A DNA stretch of 64,000 bases from Paraclostridium ghonii (GTDB lineage Bacteria; Bacillota; Clostridia; Peptostreptococcales; Peptostreptococcaceae), in the NCBI RefSeq assembly GCF_030815085.1, contig NZ_JAUSWG010000003.1; one strand, given 5' to 3'. A program made the position numbers and the translations under genes. A model generated the notes under the pieces. The model did not search any database. It was not told the DNA's origin and was given only the letters and a program-made list of their open reading frames with translations. Position 1 is the stretch's first letter. Each line of letters begins with the position of its first letter. Positions 45,235-53,886 of this stretch are shown in pieces.

Positions 45235-45264
45235 TTACTCCAAAATAAACTAATTTTAGTTAGA
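45235..45264 (+). promoter_or_regulatory. Partial LytTR-like repeat
   Basis: TTACTCCAA (45235) is identical to the first half-site at 38457; the second position 21 bp on, TTAGTTAGA, is weaker. The flanking sequence is also similar to that at 38460-38510, and both precede small membrane protein genes. Confidence 0.35.
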
Positions 45265-45334
45265 TTTTGAATTTATTTTAATTTTATATGTTAAAATAAC
45301 CTTAGGGTTTACTAAAATATAAGGGGTGAAAATA

Positions 45335-45508
45335 ATGAAAAAGGAAACATTTACATTATTGAGTTCAATGATACCAATTCTACTATTTTTTAACATAGTG
45401 ATTTTTAAAGAGATTCTAATAGCTAATATAATTATATCTATAGCAATAGTAATCATTTCTATTAAATTAGTATCTGAAGTTATAAAATTGAAAAATAATA
45501 CTCACTAG
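45335..45508 (+). CDS. Small two-helix membrane protein
   Basis: A 57-residue protein, nearly all of it in two membrane helices (about 6-24 and 27-47) followed by a Lys/Asn tail. Ribosome site aggggtg; ATG 45335 preferred. Lies between the first cry gene and the decarboxylase. No recognised family. Confidence 0.5.
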   Translation: MKKETFTLLSSMIPILLFFNIVIFKEILIANIIISIAIVIISIKLVSEVIKLKNNTH

Positions 45509-45622
45509 TTAAAAACTTTGATTGTCATAATCAATAGTTGAATTTGCGTAGTATATATTTTGGTGATATCATTAATTTGAAATAAATATAAAACTAAATA
45601 GGGAGAATGGAGTAAGAGTAAA

Positions 45623-47050
45623 ATGAGTAATTTAGAACTAAGAAATTCTTTAAAGTATTTTATTGATCAATATTTTCAAGAGGTTGAAGAGGTGCCATTG
45701 GGGGAAGTGGTAAAGATTGCTGATTCTAACCAAATTGAAAAACTTAGAAAAATCAATATACCGAATCAGGGAAGAAATGTAGAAGAAGTTATGGAAGAGA
45801 TGATGAAAGATATTTATGATTATAGAGGAAGGTCTGATCATCCAAGATTTTTCGGATTTATACCAGGTCCAGTTTGTTTAAATTCTTGGATTGGGGACGT
45901 TATGACAAGTGCTTATAATTTGCATGCTGGTAGTTGGCTTGTAACATCAGCTGGTAGTTATGTTGAAAAGTCATTAATTAATTGGCTGTCTGAAAAAGTT
46001 GGATATGACACAAACAAATCTAGTGGGTTATTTGTTTCAGGAGGGTCTATGGCAAACCTTACAGCATTAGTAGCTGCAAGAGATAGCAAACTTTCATTTG
46101 AGACATTACCTTTAGGTACAGCTTATGTGTCTGATCAAACTCATAGTTCAGTTAAAAAAGCACTTAAAATAGCTGGAATATCGCCTAAAAATATAAGAAA
46201 AATATCTGTAGATTCAAATTATAAAATGAACATAGATGAACTAGAAAAAGCAATAAATGATGATATTTCAAAAGGATTAAAACCATTCGTGATTATTGCA
46301 AGTGCTGGTACAACAAATACAGGAAGTATTGATCCAATACCAGAAATCTCTAACATATGCTCACAATATGGATTATGGATGCATGTTGACGGAGCCTTTG
46401 GAGCGTCAATATTATTATCTAAAAATTATAAGCATTTGTTAAATGGTATTGAAAATGCAGATAGTTTAAGTTGGGATGCTCATAAATGGCTATTCCAAAC
46501 ATATAGTTGTGCAATGGTACTTATAAAAGATAAAAATAACTTATCAAAAAGTTTCAGTGAAAACCCAGAATACTTAAGAGATTTAGATGTAAACGATGGT
46601 GAAGTAAACTATGGAAATATTGGAATAGAATTAACAAGACCAGCTAGAGGTCTTAAGTTTTGGTTTACATTGCAAACTGTAGGAACAGATGAAATAAGTA
46701 GGAGAATTGAGTATGGTATTCATCTTGCAGAATATGCTAAAAAAGTAGTGACTGATTTAAATAATTGGGAAATAATTTCCGAACCACAATCAGCAATTAT
46801 TAACTTTAGATATTCTCCTACTGGAATTTCAGAACAAGAAATAAATGACCTAAATAGTAGTATTTCACACTTAGCACTTCAAGATAATTATGCAGGAGTA
46901 TTCACAACAGTTTTAAATAATAAAGTTGTTCTAAGAATGTGTTGTATTAATCCTGAGACAACACAAGATGATATAGATCAGACAATAACTAAATTAAATA
47001 AATTTGCACAACAATTATTAAATAATAATATTAGTGGAAGCGCTGTATAA
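45623..47050 (+). CDS. PLP-dependent group II amino acid decarboxylase
   Basis: A 475-residue enzyme of the aromatic-L-amino-acid/glutamate decarboxylase family. Seen: the N-terminal substrate motif HPRFFGFIPGP (residues 73-83), His174 in DQTHSS that stacks on the cofactor, Asp256 in HVDGAFG, and the PLP Lys288 in SWDAHKW. The N-terminal motif fits aromatic amino acid decarboxylases (making tryptamine, tyramine or phenethylamine), but the substrate is not proven. No amine antiporter is adjacent. It sits between two convergent Cry genes. Ribosome site is weak (agggagaatgg, some way upstream). Confidence 0.85.
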   Translation: MSNLELRNSLKYFIDQYFQEVEEVPLGEVVKIADSNQIEKLRKINIPNQGRNVEEVMEEMMKDIYDYRGRSDHPRFFGFIPGPVCLNSWIGDVMTSAYNLHAGSWLVTSAGSYVEKSLINWLSEKVGYDTNKSSGLFVSGGSMANLTALVAARDSKLSFETLPLGTAYVSDQTHSSVKKALKIAGISPKNIRKISVDSNYKMNIDELEKAINDDISKGLKPFVIIASAGTTNTGSIDPIPEISNICSQYGLWMHVDGAFGASILLSKNYKHLLNGIENADSLSWDAHKWLFQTYSCAMVLIKDKNNLSKSFSENPEYLRDLDVNDGEVNYGNIGIELTRPARGLKFWFTLQTVGTDEISRRIEYGIHLAEYAKKVVTDLNNWEIISEPQSAIINFRYSPTGISEQEINDLNSSISHLALQDNYAGVFTTVLNNKVVLRMCCINPETTQDDIDQTITKLNKFAQQLLNNNISGSAV

Positions 47051-47135
47051 GGCAATACATATAAATTTAGATTAAAATATGATTTAAATGCTAAATCACT
47101 TGTAATGTATACAAAAAACTTTAAAATTAAATTTT

Positions 47136-47176
47136 AAGCCAACAGTTAGTAATAATTCTACTAACTGTTGGCTTTA
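47136..47176. terminator. Terminator between the decarboxylase and second cry gene
   Basis: A perfect 16-bp stem (aagccaacagttagta and complement), T-rich side on the plus strand. It separates convergent genes. Confidence 0.85.
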
Positions 47177-47233
47177 TTGTATTATAAATATAAAATTCTA
47201 GATTTTAGTATCAAAAATATTATTATTGTTATC

Positions 47234-49105
47234 TTATTCAGGTATAAACTCAACTTTACTTAGATAAACATGTGTACTATCTTGCTCATATTTATTAAGA
47301 ACTATTGTACTATAAGTTGAGTTAGATCCTGTTACATACCCAATATCTACATGTTTTAATTTGCCATAATTGGCTAAATCAGAGTAAGAGTCAATAGTTT
47401 TATCTAAAGTAAACACAGTATCATTTAATTTTAACCTCGTATTACTAGTTGAAGCATAATATAAACGAACTTTATATCTTTTACTTTTTTGCATTTTAAC
47501 ATCTATTTTTACTCTAGATTCTTTTATAACTCCATCCCAATTAGGTTGATACTCATAAGGGTTGTAAAGATCAACGATGTCTCCTCCTGTATAACAAGGT
47601 CCCTTAACAACGTTAGATCTGTATAGTTCACAACCTTTTACTGCGGGAATTTGTGTAATCTTATCTGCAGCAATTACATTATCATGGTCAACACTATTAT
47701 GTGTAAATCCAAATATATACCCATGACTTGTTTCATTTTGAGAATAACTTGCCATATAAGATAAAATATTATTTTCGTTAGAAACAGTATTCCTTCTAAT
47801 CGTGTAACTTACGTCCCCACCAAAACTTAAAGCTCCTATAGTTAATTCAAATTTCATTTTTGTAATATTTACTTTATCTAGCGCAAGATCTTGAGCCCAA
47901 CCTGGAGGTAGAGGGTTTATACCCAATACGTGATAACTTTCTATATTTATAGATTTACAAGATTGAGGTTGCATATTTATATAAGAGACTGTCGTACCTG
48001 GGTAACTTGTATCTTCCCCAAAAAATTGTCCCCAAAACGATTGAAACCCTCTAGGTGTATAGCAAGTCCTAAGTTGATGTCCACTTAAAAATTGATAAAG
48101 ATTATTATTTGAATTTCTATAATTTCTTCTAACACATTTTATTTCTTGTAACCACTCAAAAAGATTAGGTTTAGGTATAAAACGGTTTTCGTTTGTATTA
48201 TGATCAGTAGATATAATGTTTTTAATATCATTATTTAGTACATCTGAGTAAATTTCTCTAGTAAGTTCTGTTTTTGTTTCCATTGAATATAAATTTACAT
48301 CAAAAGTTTCTATATCTTTGTTTTGATCATAAATTGGATTATAATTATTTGGATCATAATTTGAGAATAAAGCAATTAGATCTAGCACTAATAAAGTCAT
48401 CTCTCTACGATACTTATTAAAGTACGACCATCCTCTTTGTTTTTGTGAATTTAAACCATCGTTGTATGTGTTTATACAGTAATCACTATATTCTTTTACT
48501 TTTTTATATAATTGATTAGTATAATATTTAAAATCTTGATCATCAAGACCTAATTTCTTATGATCAATAACAATCTCGCGTAAATACAATAAATGAAGAG
48601 TCGCGACACTTGCATATCCAGGTAATAAAGCAGTCTTATAACCATTAGTTGTAAAAGCAGCTGTTATCCTATTCACAAATTGCTGATGAACACCAGAAAT
48701 TATACTTATTAAAGTCGCTTGACTTTGTGCTGTAATCGGATTACTATATCCATATACTTCTACATTCTTTGTAAATATTTTCACAGCATCTCTATATGTC
48801 TCTATAGAGGATTTTAATCCATTTAATTCGCTTTCTGCAGACTGGACTGCGTATTCACTTAGTTTCTGATTTACCAACTCTGCTGTATAGTTCATCATGT
48901 CATTCCAAGTTACATTTTGATTCCCAGGGCTTGTTGGCCAAAGTAGGTTGACAATCGTACCAAATATACTCAAAGTCCCACCAGCTGGTCCACTAATCAT
49001 TCCTAAAAGAGTGGCAGTTATAGAAATTGTAGTACTTACTCCTGAGGGAGCACTAAAAGGTTGAATAGTTTGAGTAGAATTACTTTGTTCATAATTTTGT
49101 TCCAT
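47234..49105 (-). CDS. Three-domain Cry-type insecticidal delta-endotoxin B
   Basis: A 623-residue three-domain Cry toxin without crystallisation extension. Domain I covers about 25-287, with LLPGYASVATLHLLYLRE (160-177), MTLLVLDLIALFSNYD (236-251) and LTREIYS (281-287). Domain III has ITQIPAVKGCEL (483-494), GPCYTGGD (502-509), YKVRLYYAS (544-552) and the end LSKVEFIPE. Cys504 replaces a Gly usually found in that loop, and there are further Cys than in toxin A. The paralogues are clearly diverged. Strong ribosome site aggagga, unlike toxin A. Convergent with the decarboxylase gene. Confidence 0.9.
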   Translation of the reverse strand: MEQNYEQSNSTQTIQPFSAPSGVSTTISITATLLGMISGPAGGTLSIFGTIVNLLWPTSPGNQNVTWNDMMNYTAELVNQKLSEYAVQSAESELNGLKSSIETYRDAVKIFTKNVEVYGYSNPITAQSQATLISIISGVHQQFVNRITAAFTTNGYKTALLPGYASVATLHLLYLREIVIDHKKLGLDDQDFKYYTNQLYKKVKEYSDYCINTYNDGLNSQKQRGWSYFNKYRREMTLLVLDLIALFSNYDPNNYNPIYDQNKDIETFDVNLYSMETKTELTREIYSDVLNNDIKNIISTDHNTNENRFIPKPNLFEWLQEIKCVRRNYRNSNNNLYQFLSGHQLRTCYTPRGFQSFWGQFFGEDTSYPGTTVSYINMQPQSCKSINIESYHVLGINPLPPGWAQDLALDKVNITKMKFELTIGALSFGGDVSYTIRRNTVSNENNILSYMASYSQNETSHGYIFGFTHNSVDHDNVIAADKITQIPAVKGCELYRSNVVKGPCYTGGDIVDLYNPYEYQPNWDGVIKESRVKIDVKMQKSKRYKVRLYYASTSNTRLKLNDTVFTLDKTIDSYSDLANYGKLKHVDIGYVTGSNSTYSTIVLNKYEQDSTHVYLSKVEFIPE

Positions 49106-49140
49106 AATTTTTTCCTCCTATTGTTTAAGATAACTTGTAT

Positions 49141-49188
49141 TAAGTGATCACTTATTAAATAAAAAGAAATAACTATATATTTTGTAAA
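49141..49188 (-). promoter_or_regulatory. Promoter and palindromic operator of cry B
   Basis: On the minus strand TTTACA (49183-49188), 16-base spacer, CTTTTTAT (49159-49166), then the perfect palindrome TAAGTGATCACTTA (49141-49154) at the expected start site. TTTACA is the conserved -35 of TcdR-group promoters as I recall. The AAGTG/CACTT half-sites also echo the 16-mers near the sigma gene. Confidence 0.5.
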
Positions 49189-49271
49189 CCCAGTTTAAAT
49201 ATATAATTTAAATATAGTTCACCATAGTTGTTTATTTAAGTTATAATAGTTGAAGAAAGGGGAAGATTCAA

Positions 49272-49439
49272 TTGGGTTTAACAACGATTTTATCACTTAT
49301 AGCTGTTATATCAATTTTAGGAGTAATTCTAGGTATTATAAAAAAGAATAGGCTAATTTCAATTCTTTCAATAGTTACTTTTATACTTTTGATATTTTTT
49401 GCATGTTTTTTAATCTTCATATTAATACCTACAATGTAA
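49272..49439 (+). CDS. Small membrane protein starting at TTG
   Basis: A 55-residue protein with two hydrophobic helices joined by GIIKKNRL. It starts at TTG (MGLTTILSLIAV) with aaggggaag correctly spaced. Divergent from cry B. No family recognised; small-protein coding is supported by the ribosome site and reading frame only. Confidence 0.4.
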   Translation: MGLTTILSLIAVISILGVILGIIKKNRLISILSIVTFILLIFFACFLIFILIPTM

Positions 49440-49549
49440 ATCAGTATTGATATAAAATTTAATAATGATTTACATTGATAATTAATTAACTTTTAATTTA
49501 TATTATTTAAAAAGTTATATTTAAAATACAAAAACACCTAGGGGGAACT

Positions 49550-50839
49550 ATGAGGGGATTCAAACTAAAAAAATATATAAATTACAAACAGATATTGAAT
49601 ATAATTTTTTTAATTTATTTATTAATATTAATAAAAATTATATTATTTAAAACTAATTCTTTTATAGATTTATTAAAAGGGAACACATCAGCTGGATATA
49701 GAGGCGCAAACTTAATGCCATTTAAAACAATATTTACTTTTTTTGATACAACAAAACACTTTTCTTTTTTAAGAGCTATTTCAAATACTCTTGGAAATAT
49801 AGCAATATTTCTACCTTTAGGGTATTTACTTCCAATTTTAACAAAAAAGATTAATAATATTTATAAGGTTTTTTTAGTATCTATTTTAGTAAGTATAGCA
49901 TTTGAAAGCTTACAGTACATATTTTATTTAGGAAGTTTGGATATAGATGATGTCATTCTTAATACATTAGGAGGAGTAATTGGATATATTATATACTATT
50001 TTATAAAAAAATTAACTATCACTTACGATAGTACAACTATATATAAGGTATCTATAGTGTTAAGTGTGGTTTCTTTTATTATAGGGGTTCCTATAGCTAA
50101 AACAGAATTTGGTAATATATTAGGACTTACAACTTATGAAACTTTGTATATAAATAAAGATGTTATTCCAAACAAAGATGCAGATATACGAGGAACATAT
50201 ATATCAAAAGAAGATGATTGTTTAAAAATTTATAATAGTATAATAGACAAAGATTCACAAGAAAAAGATTTTTTAAAAGAAAAACTTATTCCAATAGATA
50301 AAAATACAAAGTTTTATTATTATAAAATTAAAGAATTAAAAAATAAAGCAGAAATTGAATATGTTCCATTAAATATTGATGAATTGAATAAAATAGAGGA
50401 ATACTCATTAATTAGTGTCTGGGAAAAAGAAGAAAATAATAAAATTATACTATTTTCTGATGGACTAGATTCAAATACTAAAATATCAAATACTAAATCA
50501 GAGGATAAATCTAATAGTAGCAGTGAAAATTTAAATTTATCAGGTGATATAAAAGATATTTCTGAAAATAGTATTAAAGTAAATATTGCAATTCAAAAAG
50601 ATATGGAAAATGGCAAAACTTCTAGTGTAAGCAAAAGTATTAATTCAGTAAGTACAGATGAAAATGATAATTCTAAAGAGATACTATTTAATGATAAAAC
50701 GAAATTTAAATTAAAAGAAGAAGGTAAGGATGAAAAAAATATAAATTTAGCAGATGTTAAACCTGGAGATTCAGTTAATATAATATATACTAAAAATGAT
50801 GACAAGTTTATGGCAAAAACCATAACTATTTGTAAATAA
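49550..50839 (+). CDS. VanZ family protein with extracytoplasmic C-terminal domain
   Basis: A 429-residue protein. The first 165 residues are a VanZ domain with four or five membrane helices and the motifs NLMPFKTI, NTLGNIAIFLPLGYLLP and SLDIDDVILNTLGGVIGY. After another helix (about 167-187), about 240 residues follow that are hydrophilic and Lys/Asp/Ser rich; the last 100 look like an all-beta domain ending GDSVNIIYTK. VanZ proteins lower susceptibility to some glycopeptides or lipoglycopeptides. Ribosome site taggggg. Followed by a second VanZ gene. Confidence 0.82.
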   Translation: MRGFKLKKYINYKQILNIIFLIYLLILIKIILFKTNSFIDLLKGNTSAGYRGANLMPFKTIFTFFDTTKHFSFLRAISNTLGNIAIFLPLGYLLPILTKKINNIYKVFLVSILVSIAFESLQYIFYLGSLDIDDVILNTLGGVIGYIIYYFIKKLTITYDSTTIYKVSIVLSVVSFIIGVPIAKTEFGNILGLTTYETLYINKDVIPNKDADIRGTYISKEDDCLKIYNSIIDKDSQEKDFLKEKLIPIDKNTKFYYYKIKELKNKAEIEYVPLNIDELNKIEEYSLISVWEKEENNKIILFSDGLDSNTKISNTKSEDKSNSSSENLNLSGDIKDISENSIKVNIAIQKDMENGKTSSVSKSINSVSTDENDNSKEILFNDKTKFKLKEEGKDEKNINLADVKPGDSVNIIYTKNDDKFMAKTITICK

Positions 50840-50872
50840 AGTACTATAACTAAAGGGGGGTAAATTCTAATT

Positions 50873-51556
50873 ATGTCAAGGATTTACAGTGTTTTGCGTG
50901 ATGCTAACTTTTATTCACTACTTTGTTTAGTATTACCATGCTTAATATATCAAATAATTATTATAAAGCGAATGGACTTAAAAGAAAGAAAATATTTAAT
51001 CCCACATTTGATATGGGTATACATTTTTTTAATTTATATTTACTTAGCACTTAATGTAGCAGGCATTGGAACTATATGGGATATAGGGCAACATAGTGGA
51101 ATTATTAGAATTAATGAAATTAATTTAATGCCACTTAGATCAGATGGGATTATGACTTACATTCTAAATATTATTATGTTTATGCCTTTAGGCTTTTTAC
51201 TTTCTTTTATTTGGGAGGATTTTAGAAATCTTGTTAAAGTGTTATATACAGGATTTCTCTTTTCATTAGCAATTGAAATTAGCCAATTATTTAATAATAG
51301 AGCTACAGATATTGATGATTTAATTATGAATACTTTAGGTGCTATTTTAGGGTATTTCGTATATGTAGGAGTAAGCAATTTATTTAATAATATAACTAAA
51401 AAAACTGCATCTAAAGATGAAGATACTATTCAAAATAAAAGTACTGATTATGAAAACAAGAAAACTATTTACTTATCTAAAAATGAGGCTATTACATACC
51501 TTATATTAGCTGTTTTAGGAGAATTTTTCTTGTATAACTGGAATTTAATTGCTTAG
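50873..51556 (+). CDS. VanZ family protein
   Basis: A 227-residue membrane protein with VanZ motifs INLMPLRS, IIMFMPLGFLLSF, AIEISQLF and TDIDDLIMNTLGAILGY. Five or six helices, the last at the extreme C-terminus. It lies 33 bases after the larger VanZ gene and probably shares its transcript; the ribosome site (aaagggggg) is about ten bases from the ATG. Confidence 0.85.
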   Translation: MSRIYSVLRDANFYSLLCLVLPCLIYQIIIIKRMDLKERKYLIPHLIWVYIFLIYIYLALNVAGIGTIWDIGQHSGIIRINEINLMPLRSDGIMTYILNIIMFMPLGFLLSFIWEDFRNLVKVLYTGFLFSLAIEISQLFNNRATDIDDLIMNTLGAILGYFVYVGVSNLFNNITKKTASKDEDTIQNKSTDYENKKTIYLSKNEAITYLILAVLGEFFLYNWNLIA

Positions 51557-51571
51557 TTAAAATTCAATTAT

Positions 51572-51615
51572 AAAATACCCAATCCTAAAGTGTATTCTTA
51601 GGATTGGGTATTTTT
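51572..51615. terminator. Bidirectional terminator
   Basis: A 16-bp perfect stem (aaatacccaatcctaa and complement) between convergent genes, with T and A runs on opposite sides. The minus gene's stop lies in its right arm. Confidence 0.88.
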
Positions 51616-51861
51616 AATTCCAAACTTGTCATCTATTTTTGATGATAATTTTAAAATTATTAATGGGATTAAACATATAATTCCTAAAAAAATAATGCCA
51701 TTTACATATAAGGAAGGTATTCCCATGACAACATAAGATATACCAGAAACAAAAATTAGATAAAATGATAAATTGATATATCTATTAGGATTTCTATATT
51801 TATTAAAGTATTTTTTACTGATTATATACTTAAATGCAAAACTAGCAATTATAAAGCTCAT
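51598..51861 (-). CDS. Small membrane protein
   Basis: An 87-residue stretch with three membrane helices. In-frame sequence continues 45 bases upstream of the ATG without a stop (GYSAKFFAFLLIIAG), overlapping the end of the neighbouring gene; this would add a natural N-terminal helix but has no standard start codon. So either the start is non-standard, the protein starts at ATG 51861 without a ribosome site, or there is a frameshift. Family unknown. Confidence 0.45.
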   Translation of the reverse strand: MSFIIASFAFKYIISKKYFNKYRNPNRYINLSFYLIFVSGISYVVMGIPSLYVNGIIFLGIICLIPLIILKLSSKIDDKFGIKNTQS

Positions 51862-51905
51862 GCCAGCAATGATTAAAAGAAATGCAAAGAACTTTGCCGA
51901 ATAAC

Positions 51906-52316
51906 CTATAATTCTTTACACCTTCTTCTACTTATGAATTTAACTATAAAAAAGGCAATTATAAATACAACTGAATAATTTAAAGTTATATCTCTATAAG
52001 CATGAGGATGTAATTCTTCAAAAAAGCCTGTGAAAAATACATATATTAACACCGTACTAAGTGAAATAACATAAGGAATAAGCATTTCTAATATTTTATT
52101 TTTAAAATTAATGTATAAAATCATATATAATGTACTAGTTCCAATTGCAACAACGATAGCTCTATTCAATATGTGCGAATTAGTATCATTTACTTTGTTG
52201 AACAATGTAATCTGAATTATGCTACTTATAATCGTTGTTACTGTAAATAATAAACAATAAATATTAATAAATGAGAAATTTATTTTACTATAATTTTTAC
52301 TTTGAATATTTAACAT
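51906..52316 (-). CDS. Four-helix membrane protein
   Basis: A 136-residue protein with four membrane helices (about 18-38, 50-66, 78-98 and 112-128) and a basic end SRRRCKEL. It may belong to a small clostridial DUF family (DUF6608-like), from memory and not certain. Ribosome site ggggga on the minus strand. It probably forms an operon with the next gene, into whose possible N-terminus its end reads. Confidence 0.5.
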   Translation of the reverse strand: MLNIQSKNYSKINFSFINIYCLLFTVTTIISSIIQITLFNKVNDTNSHILNRAIVVAIGTSTLYMILYINFKNKILEMLIPYVISLSTVLIYVFFTGFFEELHPHAYRDITLNYSVVFIIAFFIVKFISRRRCKEL

Positions 52317-52436
52317 TTCCCGTCCCCCTATTTATATTTGCTAATATTTGGTATTCCATGAATAATTTTATCATTTAATTATTTAAATTAAAATATTTAA
52401 ATTTTCGACAGAAAAATAAGACAAATGATTACAACG

Positions 52437-52452
52437 CAAATAATATTATTTG
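52437..52452. promoter_or_regulatory. Perfect 16-bp palindrome in a divergent promoter region
   Basis: CAAATAATATTATTTG lies in the 322-bp gap between divergent genes at 52316 (minus) and 52639 (plus), a natural operator position. AT richness lowers its weight. Confidence 0.35.
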
Positions 52453-52638
52453 TATGATATGTTTTTGTGATAAAATTTCTACAACAAAAACATTGTTATT
52501 TCAAATTATAAACTTGATTAATAACTATGTTTTTTAAGAGTTGATTCAATAGATACTATAATAAATATAGTAAAATCTAAAATTGTATAAAATTAAAACA
52601 ATGATAATTTTATTTTTATAGTTAAGGGGAAAATTAAT

Positions 52639-52830
52639 ATGAATTTAAAGATGAGTTTACATAGAAAAATTTTAGTTGTATCTATCTGGATAATAAGTGC
52701 TTTAATATCCTCATTTGTATTGATGTGGGGAGAACCTGTAAGAAGTAAAGAATTAACTTTAGGTGTATTTATGTTTATACAAATAGTGTTAATAGGCTTA
52801 TTAACACTAGATATTATTAAAAATAATTAA
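52639..52830 (+). CDS. Small membrane protein
   Basis: A 63-residue protein with two membrane helices (about 10-29 and 38-58) separated by a short loop WGEPVRSKELT. Ribosome site aagggga. Unknown family; 97 bases before the paralogue of the protein at 40689. Confidence 0.5.
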   Translation: MNLKMSLHRKILVVSIWIISALISSFVLMWGEPVRSKELTLGVFMFIQIVLIGLLTLDIIKNN

Positions 52831-52927
52831 TTAAATTTTAATATATAAAGATTAATTTTAAAGCTTTTTAATTTCATACTTTAAAATAAATTTAAATTTA
52901 TTATATATAAGATAAGGGGTTAAAACA

Positions 52928-53143
52928 ATGAAAAATCATAATATTTATATTTATCTAGGAATATTATTTAACTCAAGTTTTCTTTTTCTAAACAGGTTTA
53001 ACACAGTCCCTGATTTTATCAAGAGCCTATTTGCTGGGTTAGGTATTGGATTAATGATAATAGGCTTCTATTCTAAGAATCACGATTTATCAAAATTCAA
53101 AAAATTTAAGAATGGCTTATTTAATAAGGTATTTGGACAATAG
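52928..53143 (+). CDS. Small membrane protein, paralogue of the one at 40689
   Basis: A 71-residue two-helix protein aligning end to end with the one at 40689; conserved blocks are P(D/E)FIK, GL, and IG-YS-NHD-SK. Ribosome site aagggg. Two copies of an unnamed family 12 kb apart in the same accessory stretch suggest local duplication. Confidence 0.6.
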   Translation: MKNHNIYIYLGILFNSSFLFLNRFNTVPDFIKSLFAGLGIGLMIIGFYSKNHDLSKFKKFKNGLFNKVFGQ

Positions 53144-53196
53144 GATTTATCTACTATGTCACTTATATTTCACTTTAGGTGCTAATCATATTGAAT

Positions 53197-53245
53197 AAAG
53201 TTAAAGCCCGTAGAATTCAAATAAATAGACTCTACAGGCTTTTTA
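53197..53245. terminator. Terminator (repeat family member)
   Basis: aaagcccgtagaat pairs with gactctacaggcttt (partial) before a T run, led by aataaagtta. Lies between convergent genes. Confidence 0.75.
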
Positions 53246-53267
53246 CTATATATAATTATTCTAATCA

Positions 53268-53798
53268 TTATTGTAAATTAGTTAAAATTATAAATGTTAC
53301 AAATGAAATGATTAGTATAGTTAGAATTAAAGCAATTATATTAAGTACTTTATTCATTTTTTGATTTGATTTAAATAATTTACTAATTAAAAAATAGATT
53401 ACAATACCGATTATTCCACCTAATGTATTGCCTATTAAATCAGTTATGTCTGATCCACCTACTGCAAATACATATTGTAATACTTCATATGATAAACTAA
53501 CCCCAGCTATAGATATAATTTTTTTCAAAATACTCCAATTATCCTTTATCATACATATATAAATTCCAAAAGGAATGAATCCAATAATATTATAAATTAT
53601 TTCTCTCATATCAATTCTACCATTAGCAATCCCAGAAGCATGGTACGGTATCAAATTAATACTTCTTAACCTATGTAAGTCTTGAAACGAAAAACTCATT
53701 TTAAATAATACCATCCATGTTAGCACTAGAAAATATACTATAAATAATCCAGTAGTAAATTTCTTTTGCTTACTATTATTATTTTTTATTTGTTCCAT
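53268..53798 (-). CDS. VanZ family protein
   Basis: A 176-residue protein with VanZ motifs SINLIPYHAS, IIYNIIGFIPFGIYI, SYEVLQYVFAVGGSDITDLIGNTLGGIIG (the acidic-to-Asn core), and four or five membrane helices. Ribosome site aaggggtg on the minus strand. This is the third VanZ gene within 4.3 kb. Confidence 0.85.
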   Translation of the reverse strand: MEQIKNNNSKQKKFTTGLFIVYFLVLTWMVLFKMSFSFQDLHRLRSINLIPYHASGIANGRIDMREIIYNIIGFIPFGIYICMIKDNWSILKKIISIAGVSLSYEVLQYVFAVGGSDITDLIGNTLGGIIGIVIYFLISKLFKSNQKMNKVLNIIALILTILIISFVTFIILTNLQ

Positions 53799-53886
53799 TC
53801 TATCACCCCTTATAAAACATTATTCTCGAATTTTATTATAAACTTTAATAAATTGTAAGTCTAATAAAAAATCATATATAAAGTCA

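Noticed and set aside
45256..45456. 66-residue minus-strand hydrophobic ORF
   Set aside because: Antisense to the two-helix protein at 45335, which has a proper ribosome site.
45623..47050. Decarboxylase considered as glutamate decarboxylase of an acid-resistance system
   Set aside because: No glutamate/GABA antiporter is adjacent and the N-terminal HPRFFGFIPGP motif fits aromatic amino acid decarboxylases better.
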